NCBI GenBank assembly: GCA_008682415.1
Contig: VANK01000006.1
Coordinates: 186,001-250,000 of the forward strand
Length of the DNA: 64,000 bases
Origin: Acidobacteria bacterium AB60
GTDB taxonomy: Bacteria > Acidobacteriota > Terriglobia > Terriglobales > Acidobacteriaceae
Direction of reading: 5' to 3'
Of this stretch, positions 53,516 through 60,976 are shown piece after piece. The notes beneath the pieces were generated by a model. It saw nothing but the letters and a program-made list of their open reading frames with translations. It ran no database searches and was not told the origin of the DNA. Each line of letters begins with the position of its first letter. Position 1 is the first letter of the stretch. A program made the translations under genes and the position numbers.

Positions 53516-54901
53516 TTGGGGGAGCCCAATCACCTGCGCCAGAGAGAGCGCGCCGGCGCTCGCGCCCGGAGAGCGCAGGAGCGGCCACGAGTCCAGTGGC
53601 CCGTGGTGGCGCGCAATGTGGGGATCGTGGTGGTTCTGCTGGTGGTAGGCCTCTACCTGGAATCGCGGGAGGACACGAAGCCAGCGAGCAACAGCTGCGA
53701 ACTGGTGGAGGCACAGCCATCGGGCGCATCAGAGGAGCACATTGCGCATCTTGCGCTGACGGGATATCGCGATCTTCGCAGCCGTCGGGTTACGGTGCTG
53801 ACGCTGAGTGACGAGAAGGACCCGGGCACGGTGATGGCGAATCTGTGCGAGCAGCGCTGGTATGTGGCGAAGCTGATTGATGCGCTGTCTGCCATGGGCG
53901 CTTCCGAGATCGTGATCGACAAGCATTTCAGTCCTCGCGCGTGCGGGCCGGGCGATGCAGGAACCGCGGCGCTGGTGGCATCAGTGCAGCACACTACCGT
54001 TCCAGTGGTGGTGGGGAGATCGACACACCCGCCCCACGGGACGGATACGAGCGGCAGTTGCCTGGTCCTGGGCGATTCTCTCGACTTCGGTTACAAGGTT
54101 GATTCGATGGGGAACCCGACCAAGAATCCGGCGGCCTTGTATGGCCTGACCCGGCTGAACAGCGATATTGAGAAGATTCCGCTGGGATGGTCGTGCTACG
54201 CGAGCGACCAGGCGTTTGACGCGGGACAGGCCCCGACGGACAAGCGAGTCGATTCCCTTTCGTGGATGGCGGCAGCGGCGGTTGATTCGGGTCTGAGGAA
54301 TGAGCCGCGCATCGTGGCGCTGCAGAAGGAGGGCCATCATCCGTACACGAGTTTTATCGACGCCAAGACGATGTCTCACGTGGATGGGCTGAGCGTTCTG
54401 TGCAATTCCTCGCAACGAGGCGAGGTGGCCGCGCGTTACCAGGTGGATTGCCCGGCGCATCCCGCGCCCGAGGCCGACCTTCACGGGCAGATTGTGGTGG
54501 TGGGAGAGGATGTGCAGGACCGGGATCCGCACACGCTGTTCGGCGCGAATGTGGCGGGCGTCTATCTTCAGGCGAACTACATTGAATCTCTGCTGGACGA
54601 CCGGTTTATGAAGGCCATTGACGGCAGCTGGAACTACATTGGCCTGATCGCGTGGCTTGTGTGCCTGTATCTGATCTTCTGGATCCAGCCGGAGGTGGCG
54701 CTGGGGGTTTCCGTGGCGGCGATCGTTGTTCTTCGCTACGCGTTTATTGAGATTGCCACGTATCGCGGATACTATCCGCGGCTGACGATACTGGATCTGG
54801 GAGCGGTGGCGCCGGTGCTGAAGTACATTGAGGCTCGCGGTCATTTGGCGATGCATGCCTTGATGGAGCGGCATGAGAAGAGAAGCCGTCGAGCGGGTTA
54901 G
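53516..54901 (+). CDS. CHASE2-domain membrane protein without output domain
   Basis: I start at TTG 53516 because AAGGAG lies nine bases upstream; a TTG six codons earlier has no such site. After a basic N-terminus and one helix (VARNVGIVVVLLVVGLYLES) comes a periplasmic CHASE2 domain: LALTGYRDLRSRRVTVLTL, LIDALSAMGASEIVIDKHFS, QIVVVGEDVQDRDPHTLFGA and GVYLQANYIESLLDDRFM. Two C-terminal helices and a short cytoplasmic tail follow. CHASE2 is normally an input module of kinases or cyclases. Here the output domain is missing, so the protein must signal through a partner or act as a stand-alone receptor. It lies downstream of the pseudo-peptidase gene. Confidence 0.85.
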   Translation: MGEPNHLRQRERAGARARRAQERPRVQWPVVARNVGIVVVLLVVGLYLESREDTKPASNSCELVEAQPSGASEEHIAHLALTGYRDLRSRRVTVLTLSDEKDPGTVMANLCEQRWYVAKLIDALSAMGASEIVIDKHFSPRACGPGDAGTAALVASVQHTTVPVVVGRSTHPPHGTDTSGSCLVLGDSLDFGYKVDSMGNPTKNPAALYGLTRLNSDIEKIPLGWSCYASDQAFDAGQAPTDKRVDSLSWMAAAAVDSGLRNEPRIVALQKEGHHPYTSFIDAKTMSHVDGLSVLCNSSQRGEVAARYQVDCPAHPAPEADLHGQIVVVGEDVQDRDPHTLFGANVAGVYLQANYIESLLDDRFMKAIDGSWNYIGLIAWLVCLYLIFWIQPEVALGVSVAAIVVLRYAFIEIATYRGYYPRLTILDLGAVAPVLKYIEARGHLAMHALMERHEKRSRRAG

Positions 54902-54924
54902 CGAGTTAGGGAAGCGTCTGGCGG

Positions 54925-56949
54925 CTATTGGGCCGAGGACGGTTGCACGGCACGCGTGGTGGCGGATGCGGCGACAGGCGGATCTGCGGAAATGCGCTGG
55001 ATGGCGACGACGGTGATGTCGTCGTGCTGGCCGAAGCCGCGGGCGGCGGCGACGATGGCCTGGGCGGGTTCGGTGGAGAGGGCGAGGCTCTTCTCGAAGC
55101 CGAGGAGTTCGCCTTTGGCGTTTTGCGCTTCGACGACGCCGTCAGAGAGGAAGGTGATGCGGCTGCCGGGCTGGAGGTGGAACTCGGTGATGGTGTAGCG
55201 GGTGCCGGAGGTGACGCCGAGGGGGAGTTCGCCGGGAGTGGCGAGTTCGTGTCCGTCGAGGTAGGGCGGGAGGTGGCCGGCGTTGGCGATGGCGACGGTT
55301 CCGTGGCGATAGAAGCGGGCGGCGAGGGCGGTGGAGAAGCCGCCGGCGGCGCGGCCGACGAGGCGGTCGTTGAGGTTGGCTAGGAGTTCGGCGGGGTCGT
55401 TGGTGTACTCGGCCACGGCGCGGACGGCGCCGACGAGGACGGAGACGAGCATGGCGGCGGGCAGGCCTTTGCCGGCGACGTCGCCGATGACGAGGAGGAG
55501 GCCGTTGTCGCGGGTGGGAAGGATCTGGAAGAAGTCGCCGCCAACCTGCTGGGCGGGCTGATAGACGCTTTCGATGCGGAAGCCGGGGACAGGCTCGATG
55601 GCTTCGGGGAGGATGACCTGCTGGACTTCGCGGGCGGCGGCCAGTTCGCCTTCCAGGAGGGCCTGCTGGCGGCTGACGCGAGTGGCGCGGAGCACGATGA
55701 TGATGGTGAGGGAGAGGAGCATCAACACATTCACCATGCTGAGCGGAGACAGCGAAAACGGCCCGATCTGCCAGGCGGAGGAGAGCACGGCGAGACGGAG
55801 GGCGAGCGCGACTGTGGCGGGGAACTGCAGGAGGACGAAGAGGACGATCTGGAAGTAGACGGCGAAGCCGGCGAGGAGGAGGGGGATGAGGAGGATGCCG
55901 GCTTCCATGTTGCCGCGGCGCCACTCGCGGAGGAGCAGGAAGGGCAGCAATCCGAAGGCGAAGAAGGCGAGGGGGAGCAGCGCGGTCTGCGCGACGACGG
56001 CACTGAGCAGTCCTCCGATATAGCCGAAGACCAAAACAAAGGAGCCGAGGAAGGAGACGACGAAGAAGATGCGCATCCATCCCGCCATGCGCATGCGGAT
56101 CATGGAGAAGTACATGAGGATGGCGAAGAAGTTGCTGCCGAACTGGAGGAGGAGCTTGACCTGATCCCAAACCAGAGGCAGGGTGTGAAAGGTCTCGTAC
56201 CAGGTGATGGGCAGGGCGAGGGCGATGACGAAGAACTGGAGGAAGATCCAGAGATATTCGCGGTGCGCGGGCTGGCTGGAAAAGAGGGAGAGGGCGACGA
56301 TGCCGAGGGCAAAGCCGGCGAGTCCGATGACGCAGCTGACGGCCTGGTCGCCGATGACGGTGAGCCAGGTGTGATCGCGCAGGGCGGCTTCATGGCCGAG
56401 GAAGAGGTTGGAGGCCGCATAGCCCGGTCCCGTATTGCTCCAGTCGTAGGGAGAGATGTGCACGCGGAGAGCGATGACCAGGGTGCCGGTGCGCACGTCC
56501 TGGGCAGGGATGGGCGCAAGGAGGCGGGCGGAGTAGGTGTGGGGAACGAACGGTTCGATGCTGCCGGCGGAGATGAGGCGGGCGCCGTTGACGTAGACCT
56601 CGAAGGCGCTGCTGATCTGGTGTTCAAGGAGGGCGAGGTCGGTTTGCGCGGGATCGACCTTGACGTGGAGGCGGTACCAGACGACGGGCGGGTGGGTGTC
56701 GCGAAAGATGGTGGTGATGAATTTGTGGACGTCGAAGGGGGTCCAGTGGGAGTCGTCGAAGCCGGGTTGGGCGAAGGCGGGGTCGTCGCCGGCGTGGACG
56801 AGCCAGGTGCCGTCGAGGTCGGCGGGCTGGTGCAGGTCGGTGGCGTTGAAGGACTGGGCCGGCAGAGATGCGACGGCAGCAAGCAGCAGGAAGAAATGAA
56901 AGACTGCCGTGCGGCGCCACGTTGCGCGCGGCGGGCGGGTGCTGACCAT
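54925..56949 (-). CDS. SpoIIE/PP2C-type phosphatase with exported jelly-roll and membrane domain, copy 2
   Basis: The 674-residue paralogue of the protein at 48732 has the same order: signal peptide, exported jelly roll (LDGTWLVHAGDDPAFAQPGF to FEVYVNGARLISAGSIEPFV), about seven membrane helices, linker SRQQALLEGELAAAREVQQV, and a SpoIIE phosphatase domain (QQVGGDFFQI, LLLVIGDVAGKGLPAAML, IANAGHLPPYLDG, FLSDGVVEAQN, GFGQHDDITVVAI). Both metal-site aspartates are kept. The C-terminal tail is Ala/Thr-rich and not conserved. The two paralogues flank the pseudo-peptidase and CHASE2 genes, which suggests one sensory island. A heptad repeat tract lies upstream of its start. Confidence 0.93.
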   Translation of the reverse strand: MVSTRPPRATWRRTAVFHFFLLLAAVASLPAQSFNATDLHQPADLDGTWLVHAGDDPAFAQPGFDDSHWTPFDVHKFITTIFRDTHPPVVWYRLHVKVDPAQTDLALLEHQISSAFEVYVNGARLISAGSIEPFVPHTYSARLLAPIPAQDVRTGTLVIALRVHISPYDWSNTGPGYAASNLFLGHEAALRDHTWLTVIGDQAVSCVIGLAGFALGIVALSLFSSQPAHREYLWIFLQFFVIALALPITWYETFHTLPLVWDQVKLLLQFGSNFFAILMYFSMIRMRMAGWMRIFFVVSFLGSFVLVFGYIGGLLSAVVAQTALLPLAFFAFGLLPFLLLREWRRGNMEAGILLIPLLLAGFAVYFQIVLFVLLQFPATVALALRLAVLSSAWQIGPFSLSPLSMVNVLMLLSLTIIIVLRATRVSRQQALLEGELAAAREVQQVILPEAIEPVPGFRIESVYQPAQQVGGDFFQILPTRDNGLLLVIGDVAGKGLPAAMLVSVLVGAVRAVAEYTNDPAELLANLNDRLVGRAAGGFSTALAARFYRHGTVAIANAGHLPPYLDGHELATPGELPLGVTSGTRYTITEFHLQPGSRITFLSDGVVEAQNAKGELLGFEKSLALSTEPAQAIVAAARGFGQHDDITVVAIQRISADPPVAASATTRAVQPSSAQ

Positions 56950-57000
56950 GTGCGCTTCGCCTCCGGGGGGCTTGCACTCAAGCTAACACGGAGAGGCTAG

Positions 57001-57133
57001 GGCCGAGGGCCAAGGGCCAAGAGACGAGGGCCAAGGGCCAAGGGACGAGAGGCGAGTTGCGAGTCGCGAGTTGCGAGTTGCGAGGGCCAAGTACCAAGGG
57101 CCAAGTACCAAGGAACAAGGGCCGAGGGATGAG
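57001..57133 (+). repeat. Nineteen consecutive heptanucleotides, consensus NNNCRAG
   Basis: In one unbroken 7-base register the units are GGCCGAG, GGCCAAG (x2), AGACGAG, GGCCAAG (x2), GGACGAG, AGGCGAG, TTGCGAG, TCGCGAG, TTGCGAG (x2), GGCCAAG, TACCAAG, GGCCAAG, TACCAAG, GAACAAG, GGCCGAG and GGATGAG. Positions 6-7 are always AG, position 4 is C in all but the last, position 5 is purine, and positions 1-3 vary. It fills the gap between the SpoIIE start and the glycosyltransferase stop. Confidence 0.97.
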
Positions 57134-57137
57134 GGGG

Positions 57138-57905
57138 TTATTTGCTTTGGACGCGCTGGATCTGGGTGATGGGGCCGCGGTACCGGCCGGTGAGGGCGTT
57201 CCAGCGGACGATGGCGAGTTCCTTGAGCATCTGCAGGCCGTCGCGGAGGTAGCTGATGCGGGTGCGGGCGTCGTGGGCCCAGCTAACGGGGACTTCCTTG
57301 ATGCGGTAGCCGCGTTTGCGGGCGATGAAGAGGATTTCGGGATCGAAGCCCCAGCGCTCGATGGTCTGGAGCTGAAAGACAGTCTGGGCGGCGGAGCGCG
57401 TGAAGGCCTTAAATCCGCACTGCGTATCGGCGAAGGGGAGGCGCATGACGGCGCGGGTGAGGGCGTTGAAGCAGCGGCCGAAGAACTGGCGGTAGAGGGG
57501 CTGGCGGTGGGTCTGGCGGCTGGTTTCGAGCCAGCGCGAGCCGATGGCGATGTCGGCGCCGCCGGCGATGGCGTCAAAGAGGCGCTGGGCCTCGTCGATG
57601 GGGGCGGAGAGGTCGGCGTCGGTGAACATGACGATCTCGCCCTGGGCGTGGAGGAGGCCGGAGCGGACGCTGCAGCCTTTGCCGCAGTTGCGGGGATTGT
57701 TCATGAGGCGGACTTCAGGTGCGGAGGCAGCAAAATCGCGGACCATCTGGGCGGTTTCGTCGGTGGAACCGTCATTGACGACGATGACTTCGGCGTCCCA
57801 CTTATGGGCGCGCACGGTGTCGACGACCGAGTGGAGCGTGGCAAGGATGCGGGCGCGCTCGTTGTACGCCGGGATGATGATGCTGTATTTTGGGTACTCC
57901 GTCAC
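57138..57905 (-). CDS. Polyprenyl/dolichyl-phosphate sugar transferase (GT2, ALG5/DPM1-like)
   Basis: The GTG at 57905 gives 255 residues that start right before the GT2 fold: YSIIIPAYNERARILATLHS, then EVIVVNDGSTDETAQMV, CGKGCSVRSGLLHAQGEIVM, FTDADLSAPIDEAQRLFDAI (DxD-type metal site) and GGADIAIGSRWLETSRQT, with LPFADTQCGFKAFTR and VPVSWAHDARTRISYLRDG. This is the pattern of enzymes that load glucose or mannose from a nucleotide sugar onto a polyprenyl phosphate carrier on the cytoplasmic side. There are no C-terminal membrane helices. The upstream in-frame region back to 58157 does not look coding. Confidence 0.9.
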   Translation of the reverse strand: MTEYPKYSIIIPAYNERARILATLHSVVDTVRAHKWDAEVIVVNDGSTDETAQMVRDFAASAPEVRLMNNPRNCGKGCSVRSGLLHAQGEIVMFTDADLSAPIDEAQRLFDAIAGGADIAIGSRWLETSRQTHRQPLYRQFFGRCFNALTRAVMRLPFADTQCGFKAFTRSAAQTVFQLQTIERWGFDPEILFIARKRGYRIKEVPVSWAHDARTRISYLRDGLQMLKELAIVRWNALTGRYRGPITQIQRVQSK

Positions 57906-58225
57906 GTGACTGGCTCTTTCCCGGGGCCTTTTAACCTGGTTGATGTCGGAGGAACGCGAAGGACTCTGGCAATCATAAACGCCGCCGGGGGCGCGGAGGC
58001 TGGAAAGCGCCGGAGCCGAGGAAGGTGCGAGAAGGCGGCGAGCGGGGGAAGCGGGGTCGCGGCAAGCGGGACGGGTGCGGGCGGAAATGGGGCGGGGAGA
58101 CGGGAGCGGCTGGGCAGGAATCCGCCAAATTACTGATGCGAAAAGCCCAAATGGCAAAAAGAGTCGCTTCTTTTTCTCCCAGAGCGTAGGTTTTTGGGTA
58201 TGCTGGGAGCGGAGGTCGAGAGCAA
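57906..58225. other. Divergent region upstream of glycosyltransferase and HU genes
   Basis: About 320 bases. Near the HU gene, CTCCCAG (58176) and CTGGGAG (58203) form a 7-bp inverted repeat around TATGCT, a possible -10, so the promoter may be occluded by a regulator or by HU itself. GGAGG lies 10 bases before the HU start. The rest shows nothing recognisable. Confidence 0.45.
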
Positions 58226-58537
58226 ATGACGAAGGCAGACCTGGTGGAAAAGGTGACCCGCCTGGGCGACCTGACCCGGCGCGACGGGGAAGTCATCGTG
58301 GAAACCATCTTCGAATCGGTCATCGGAGCGTTGCAGAGCGGGGACAAGATCGAGATCCGCGGATTTGGATCGTTCCGGATTCGGCAGCGGAATCCGCGGA
58401 TCGGGCGGAATCCGAAGACCGGCGAGCGGGTAGAGGTGCCGGCGAAGCGGGTACCGTACTTCAAGCCTTCGAAGGAACTCCGCGACCTGGTGAATCCGGA
58501 AGAGGCGGGCGTACCGCCGGCCAATGTGACGCAGTAG
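58226..58537 (+). CDS. hup: HU/IHF-family DNA-binding protein
   Basis: The 103-residue histone-like protein has the full family pattern: MTKADLVEKVTRLGDLTRRD, VIGALQSGDKIEIRGFGSFR and the DNA-binding arm RIRQRNPRIGRNPKTGERVE, then VPAKRVPYFKPSKELRDLVN with the Pro that intercalates in DNA. A short tail EEAGVPPANVTQ exceeds the usual length. It bends DNA as a dimer. The gene is monocistronic with its own terminator, and the leader contains an inverted repeat that may mediate autoregulation. Confidence 0.96.
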   Translation: MTKADLVEKVTRLGDLTRRDGEVIVETIFESVIGALQSGDKIEIRGFGSFRIRQRNPRIGRNPKTGERVEVPAKRVPYFKPSKELRDLVNPEEAGVPPANVTQ

Positions 58538-58592
58538 GCGGTTCCCTTCCCCGGAACGGCCTGTGCGGGCAAGCCAGTCTTAGATGAGTCAG

Positions 58593-58626
58593 CCGCGGCA
58601 TCTTCTGTGCCGCGGTTTCCGTTTTT
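58593..58626 (+). terminator. Terminator of the HU gene
   Basis: CCGCGGCA and TGCCGCGG form an 8-bp stem followed by TTTCCGTTTTT, 55 bases after the stop codon. Confidence 0.88.
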
Positions 58627-58630
58627 AGAA

Positions 58631-59476
58631 CTAATGCGGGCGGATGCCGATGACGCTGAGCATGCGTCCGGCGCGGCCGTGCGCGGCGCGGTGGGAGAAG
58701 AAGAGCTGCGGCTGGCAGGCGGTGCATCCGCCGACGAGGGCGATGGCCTGCGGGGCGAGGCCCGCGGCGAGGAGCTGGCGGCGGTTGGCTTCGTGCAGGT
58801 CGAGCCGCAGATCGTTGCCAACGGTGTGGAAGAGGCTGGAGGCGTCGTCGAACTGCGCCTGGAAGGCGGAGAGCAGATCGGGGCCGACGGTGTAGCAGCA
58901 GGGGCCGATGGCGGGACCGATGGCCGCGACCAGATCCTGGGGCTGGGAGCCGAACTCGCGCGCCATGCGGGCGATGCCGTGTTCGACGATGCGCTGGACG
59001 GTGCCGCGCCAGCCGGCGTGGAACGCGGCGACGGCTTTGCGGCGGCGATCGGCGACCAGGACGGGAACGCAGTCGGCGGTCTGAATGCCGAGGAGGATGC
59101 CGGGCTGAGCGGTGATGAGGCCATCGCCTTCGCAGGCGGGCTGCGCGGGGGCGTCGGGGCCGGTGGTGACGATGACGGCGGAGTGAACCTGGCGCACGGT
59201 GACGAGGGGGGTTGCGGGGTCTCCGGTGACGGCTTCGGCAAGGAGCTGGCGGTTGCGGACGACGTTTTCGCGGGAGTCGTCGGCGGTGAAGCCGAGGTTG
59301 AGCTCGCCGGAGGATTCCTGCGCAGCGTAGGCAACGCTGACGCCACCACGGCGGGTGGAGAAGGCGTGCCAGAGCCAGGGGAGCGCTTCCCAGCCGGGAA
59401 CGGTGAGGAGAGAGACGCCGTTGGGGGCGGGATGGGGTGCGGCGGGAAGAGACGGGGGGTGGGGGGCAGGCGGCAT
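58631..59476 (-). CDS. pgeF: YfiH/LACC1-family multicopper-like purine nucleoside phosphorylase (peptidoglycan editing factor)
   Basis: The 281-residue protein shows the YfiH/LACC1 active site: TVRQVHSAVIV (His98), LGIQTADCVPVLVAD (Cys136) and AFHAGWRGTV (His153), preceded by WHAFSTRRGGVS and ELNLGFTADD. Family members cleave adenosine and other nucleosides and have been linked to peptidoglycan composition. The first 20 residues are Pro-rich and may not be translated; a later start is possible. It converges on the HU gene and its terminator. Confidence 0.92.
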   Translation of the reverse strand: MPPAPHPPSLPAAPHPAPNGVSLLTVPGWEALPWLWHAFSTRRGGVSVAYAAQESSGELNLGFTADDSRENVVRNRQLLAEAVTGDPATPLVTVRQVHSAVIVTTGPDAPAQPACEGDGLITAQPGILLGIQTADCVPVLVADRRRKAVAAFHAGWRGTVQRIVEHGIARMAREFGSQPQDLVAAIGPAIGPCCYTVGPDLLSAFQAQFDDASSLFHTVGNDLRLDLHEANRRQLLAAGLAPQAIALVGGCTACQPQLFFSHRAAHGRAGRMLSVIGIRPH

Positions 59477-59851
59477 CCTGTCCAGTGTAGCGATTGCGGT
59501 TTTGTTTTGGGATGGCGGGACTTAGAATGGGTGCGACGCGGAAGGGCCCTGAAAAGCATATGGGCCTGCCTTCCGGCAGGCCCGCTTGAGAGGCATTATT
59601 TGGAGGGGGTCCTGGAGGGAATTGGAGAAGGGGTCCCTAATGGATCGGGACCTTCAAAAGGAATGGAACACCTACCTTTGGAGGGACTCAATTCGGGGCA
59701 GCCTCTGCTTGTTAAAGGATTGGACGCCACCCTGCGGCAAATGGTTGCTCAAATGTTTCTCAGTTATTTTTGAAATTCTTTTTTGCGTGGAAGCAGACAT
59801 CGGTTCACTTTTAAGTTGCAGAAAGTAAATGAGGTTGTCAAGAATCGCTTT
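59477..59851 (+). other. Intergenic region with two hairpins
   Basis: About 375 bases. GGGCCTGCC-TTCC-GGCAGGCCC at 59562-59583 is a perfect 9-bp hairpin without a T-run, and GGTCCC/GGGACC pair at 59632-59652. GC content falls toward 59850. A small open frame at 59586-59828 lacks coding character. These hairpins could belong to the leader of the gene at 59852. Confidence 0.5.
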
Positions 59852-60514
59852 ATGAAGCGCTGGCACATCGCAGTGATTGTGGGGGCTATTTTGGCCGGTG
59901 CCGCCTATTTTTATTTCAACGGGGGCATGGGATTCCGGGAGCGGATGGCGGGGCTGGACGGGGTGGGAAGCTCGTCGGGGCTGGCGGGCTCGGCGATCCG
60001 GCCGGCGCATATGAGCTGGCAGACGTCGAACCGTCCCGACGCGGGGTTCAGCGTGGAGATGCCGTCCGAACCGAAGGACCTGCAGGTTCCGGCGTACAAC
60101 GAGGCGGGGACGACCGAGCCGGTGAAGATGATCTTCGCCAATCCCGACGGGCAGACCACGTATGCGGTGTCGTGGGAGGACAACCCGCCGGTAGCGCGGG
60201 TGAACAACCGGATTCCGGATCGGACTCTGGATGCGGCGCGGGACGGGCTGCTGGCGCGGACGCAGACGTTTCTGGACAGCGAGAGCAAGGTGACGGCGGG
60301 CGGCTACCCGGCGCGGGATGTTTCGGCGCACAACGCGGGCGGCGGGGTGCTGAATGTGCGGCTGATCTACACGGGCGAGCGGATGTACGCGCTGATGGCG
60401 CTATATCCGGGCCCGGCGGCGCGACGGGAACAGGATGTGATCCGGTTCTACAACTCGTTTTCGCCGTCGCGGGTGCCGGGGGAGACGCTGCCGCTGGCGG
60501 CGCCGCGCGGATGA
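59852..60514 (+). CDS. Membrane-anchored protein of unknown function
   Basis: The 220-residue protein starts MKRWHIAVIVGAILAGAAYF, a single N-terminal anchor with the bulk outside. The body has WQTSNRPDAGFSVEMPSEPK, a TTYAVSWEDNPP strand, TQTFLDSESKVTAGGYPARD and NVRLIYTGERMYALMALYPG, then FYNSFSPSR near the end. The pattern of a 'variant' beta-sheet domain that follows a stress-type substrate (sP.E and NSF motifs) recalls uncharacterised exported proteins of acidobacteria and planctomycetes. I do not recognise a named family. There is no operon partner. Third codon positions favour G, as in neighbouring + strand genes here. Confidence 0.75.
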   Translation: MKRWHIAVIVGAILAGAAYFYFNGGMGFRERMAGLDGVGSSSGLAGSAIRPAHMSWQTSNRPDAGFSVEMPSEPKDLQVPAYNEAGTTEPVKMIFANPDGQTTYAVSWEDNPPVARVNNRIPDRTLDAARDGLLARTQTFLDSESKVTAGGYPARDVSAHNAGGGVLNVRLIYTGERMYALMALYPGPAARREQDVIRFYNSFSPSRVPGETLPLAAPRG

Positions 60515-60561
60515 GGGGCTCCGGATCGGATGCGCCAATGGATTCAGCCTGTGCGATTCGG

Positions 60562-60616
60562 ATGCGCAGGGGCTAAAGCCCGGCACGACTGAAGTCGTGC
60601 CCTGTTACAAATCTTT
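60562..60616 (+). repeat. REP-like palindromic element
   Basis: GGGGCTAAAGCCC is followed at once by GGCACGACT-GA-AGTCGTGCC and then CTGTTACAAATCTTT. The two adjacent palindromes look like the small intergenic elements common in acidobacterial genomes. The 13-mer GTTACAAATCTTT at its end also occurs at 47502. Confidence 0.7.
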
Positions 60617-60800
60617 TTCATGGTGGCGGAGCATCGATTGGGTGAGATCGGGGCTGGTTCGGCGCACGGCCGGCGCGGTGTTTTGGCACCGCCCCTAACG
60701 GGGCTCGTCTCTCGAATTGGGGTCTTTCCCCGGATTGCGTCTTCGCCTTCGGCTCGACTCCATCCGGGGCTAAGATCCTTCGCTCCCGACGGGAGCTCTT

Positions 60801-60940
60801 TCCCGCTGCGCGGCTTAGCTTTTTCTGCACCGGCTTAGTCTTTGCTGCGCTGGCGTAGTTTTTGCTGCGCTGGCTTAGGTTTTTCTGCACCGACTTACTC
60901 TTTGCTGCGCTGGCTCTGGTTTTGCTGCACCCGGTTTAAG
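60801..60940. repeat. Seven tandem 20-bp repeats
   Basis: Units of exactly 20 bases begin at 60801, 60821, 60841, 60861, 60881, 60901 and 60921, with the consensus TTTKCTGCRCYGGCTTAGTY. There is no indel in 140 bases although single positions vary. The surrounding 60617-60976 contains no convincing gene. The tract lies just past the 3' end of the GH30 gene. Confidence 0.9.
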
Positions 60941-60976
60941 CTCTACTCGCGATGCAGGCCCATGCTCCCTGCACGA

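Noticed and set aside
59586..59828. 80-codon + strand open frame between pgeF and the gene at 59852
   Set aside because: No ribosome binding site, no family pattern, and it runs through hairpins and ends before the real gene. It is probably chance.
60618..60890. 90-codon minus-strand frame across the 20-bp repeats
   Set aside because: The peptide is mostly translated repeat and arginine-rich noise, with no start signal and no homologue that I recognise.
60801..60940. CRISPR array or coding repeat protein
   Set aside because: The 20-base units are contiguous with no spacers, and the period is not a multiple of three, so they cannot encode a peptide repeat.
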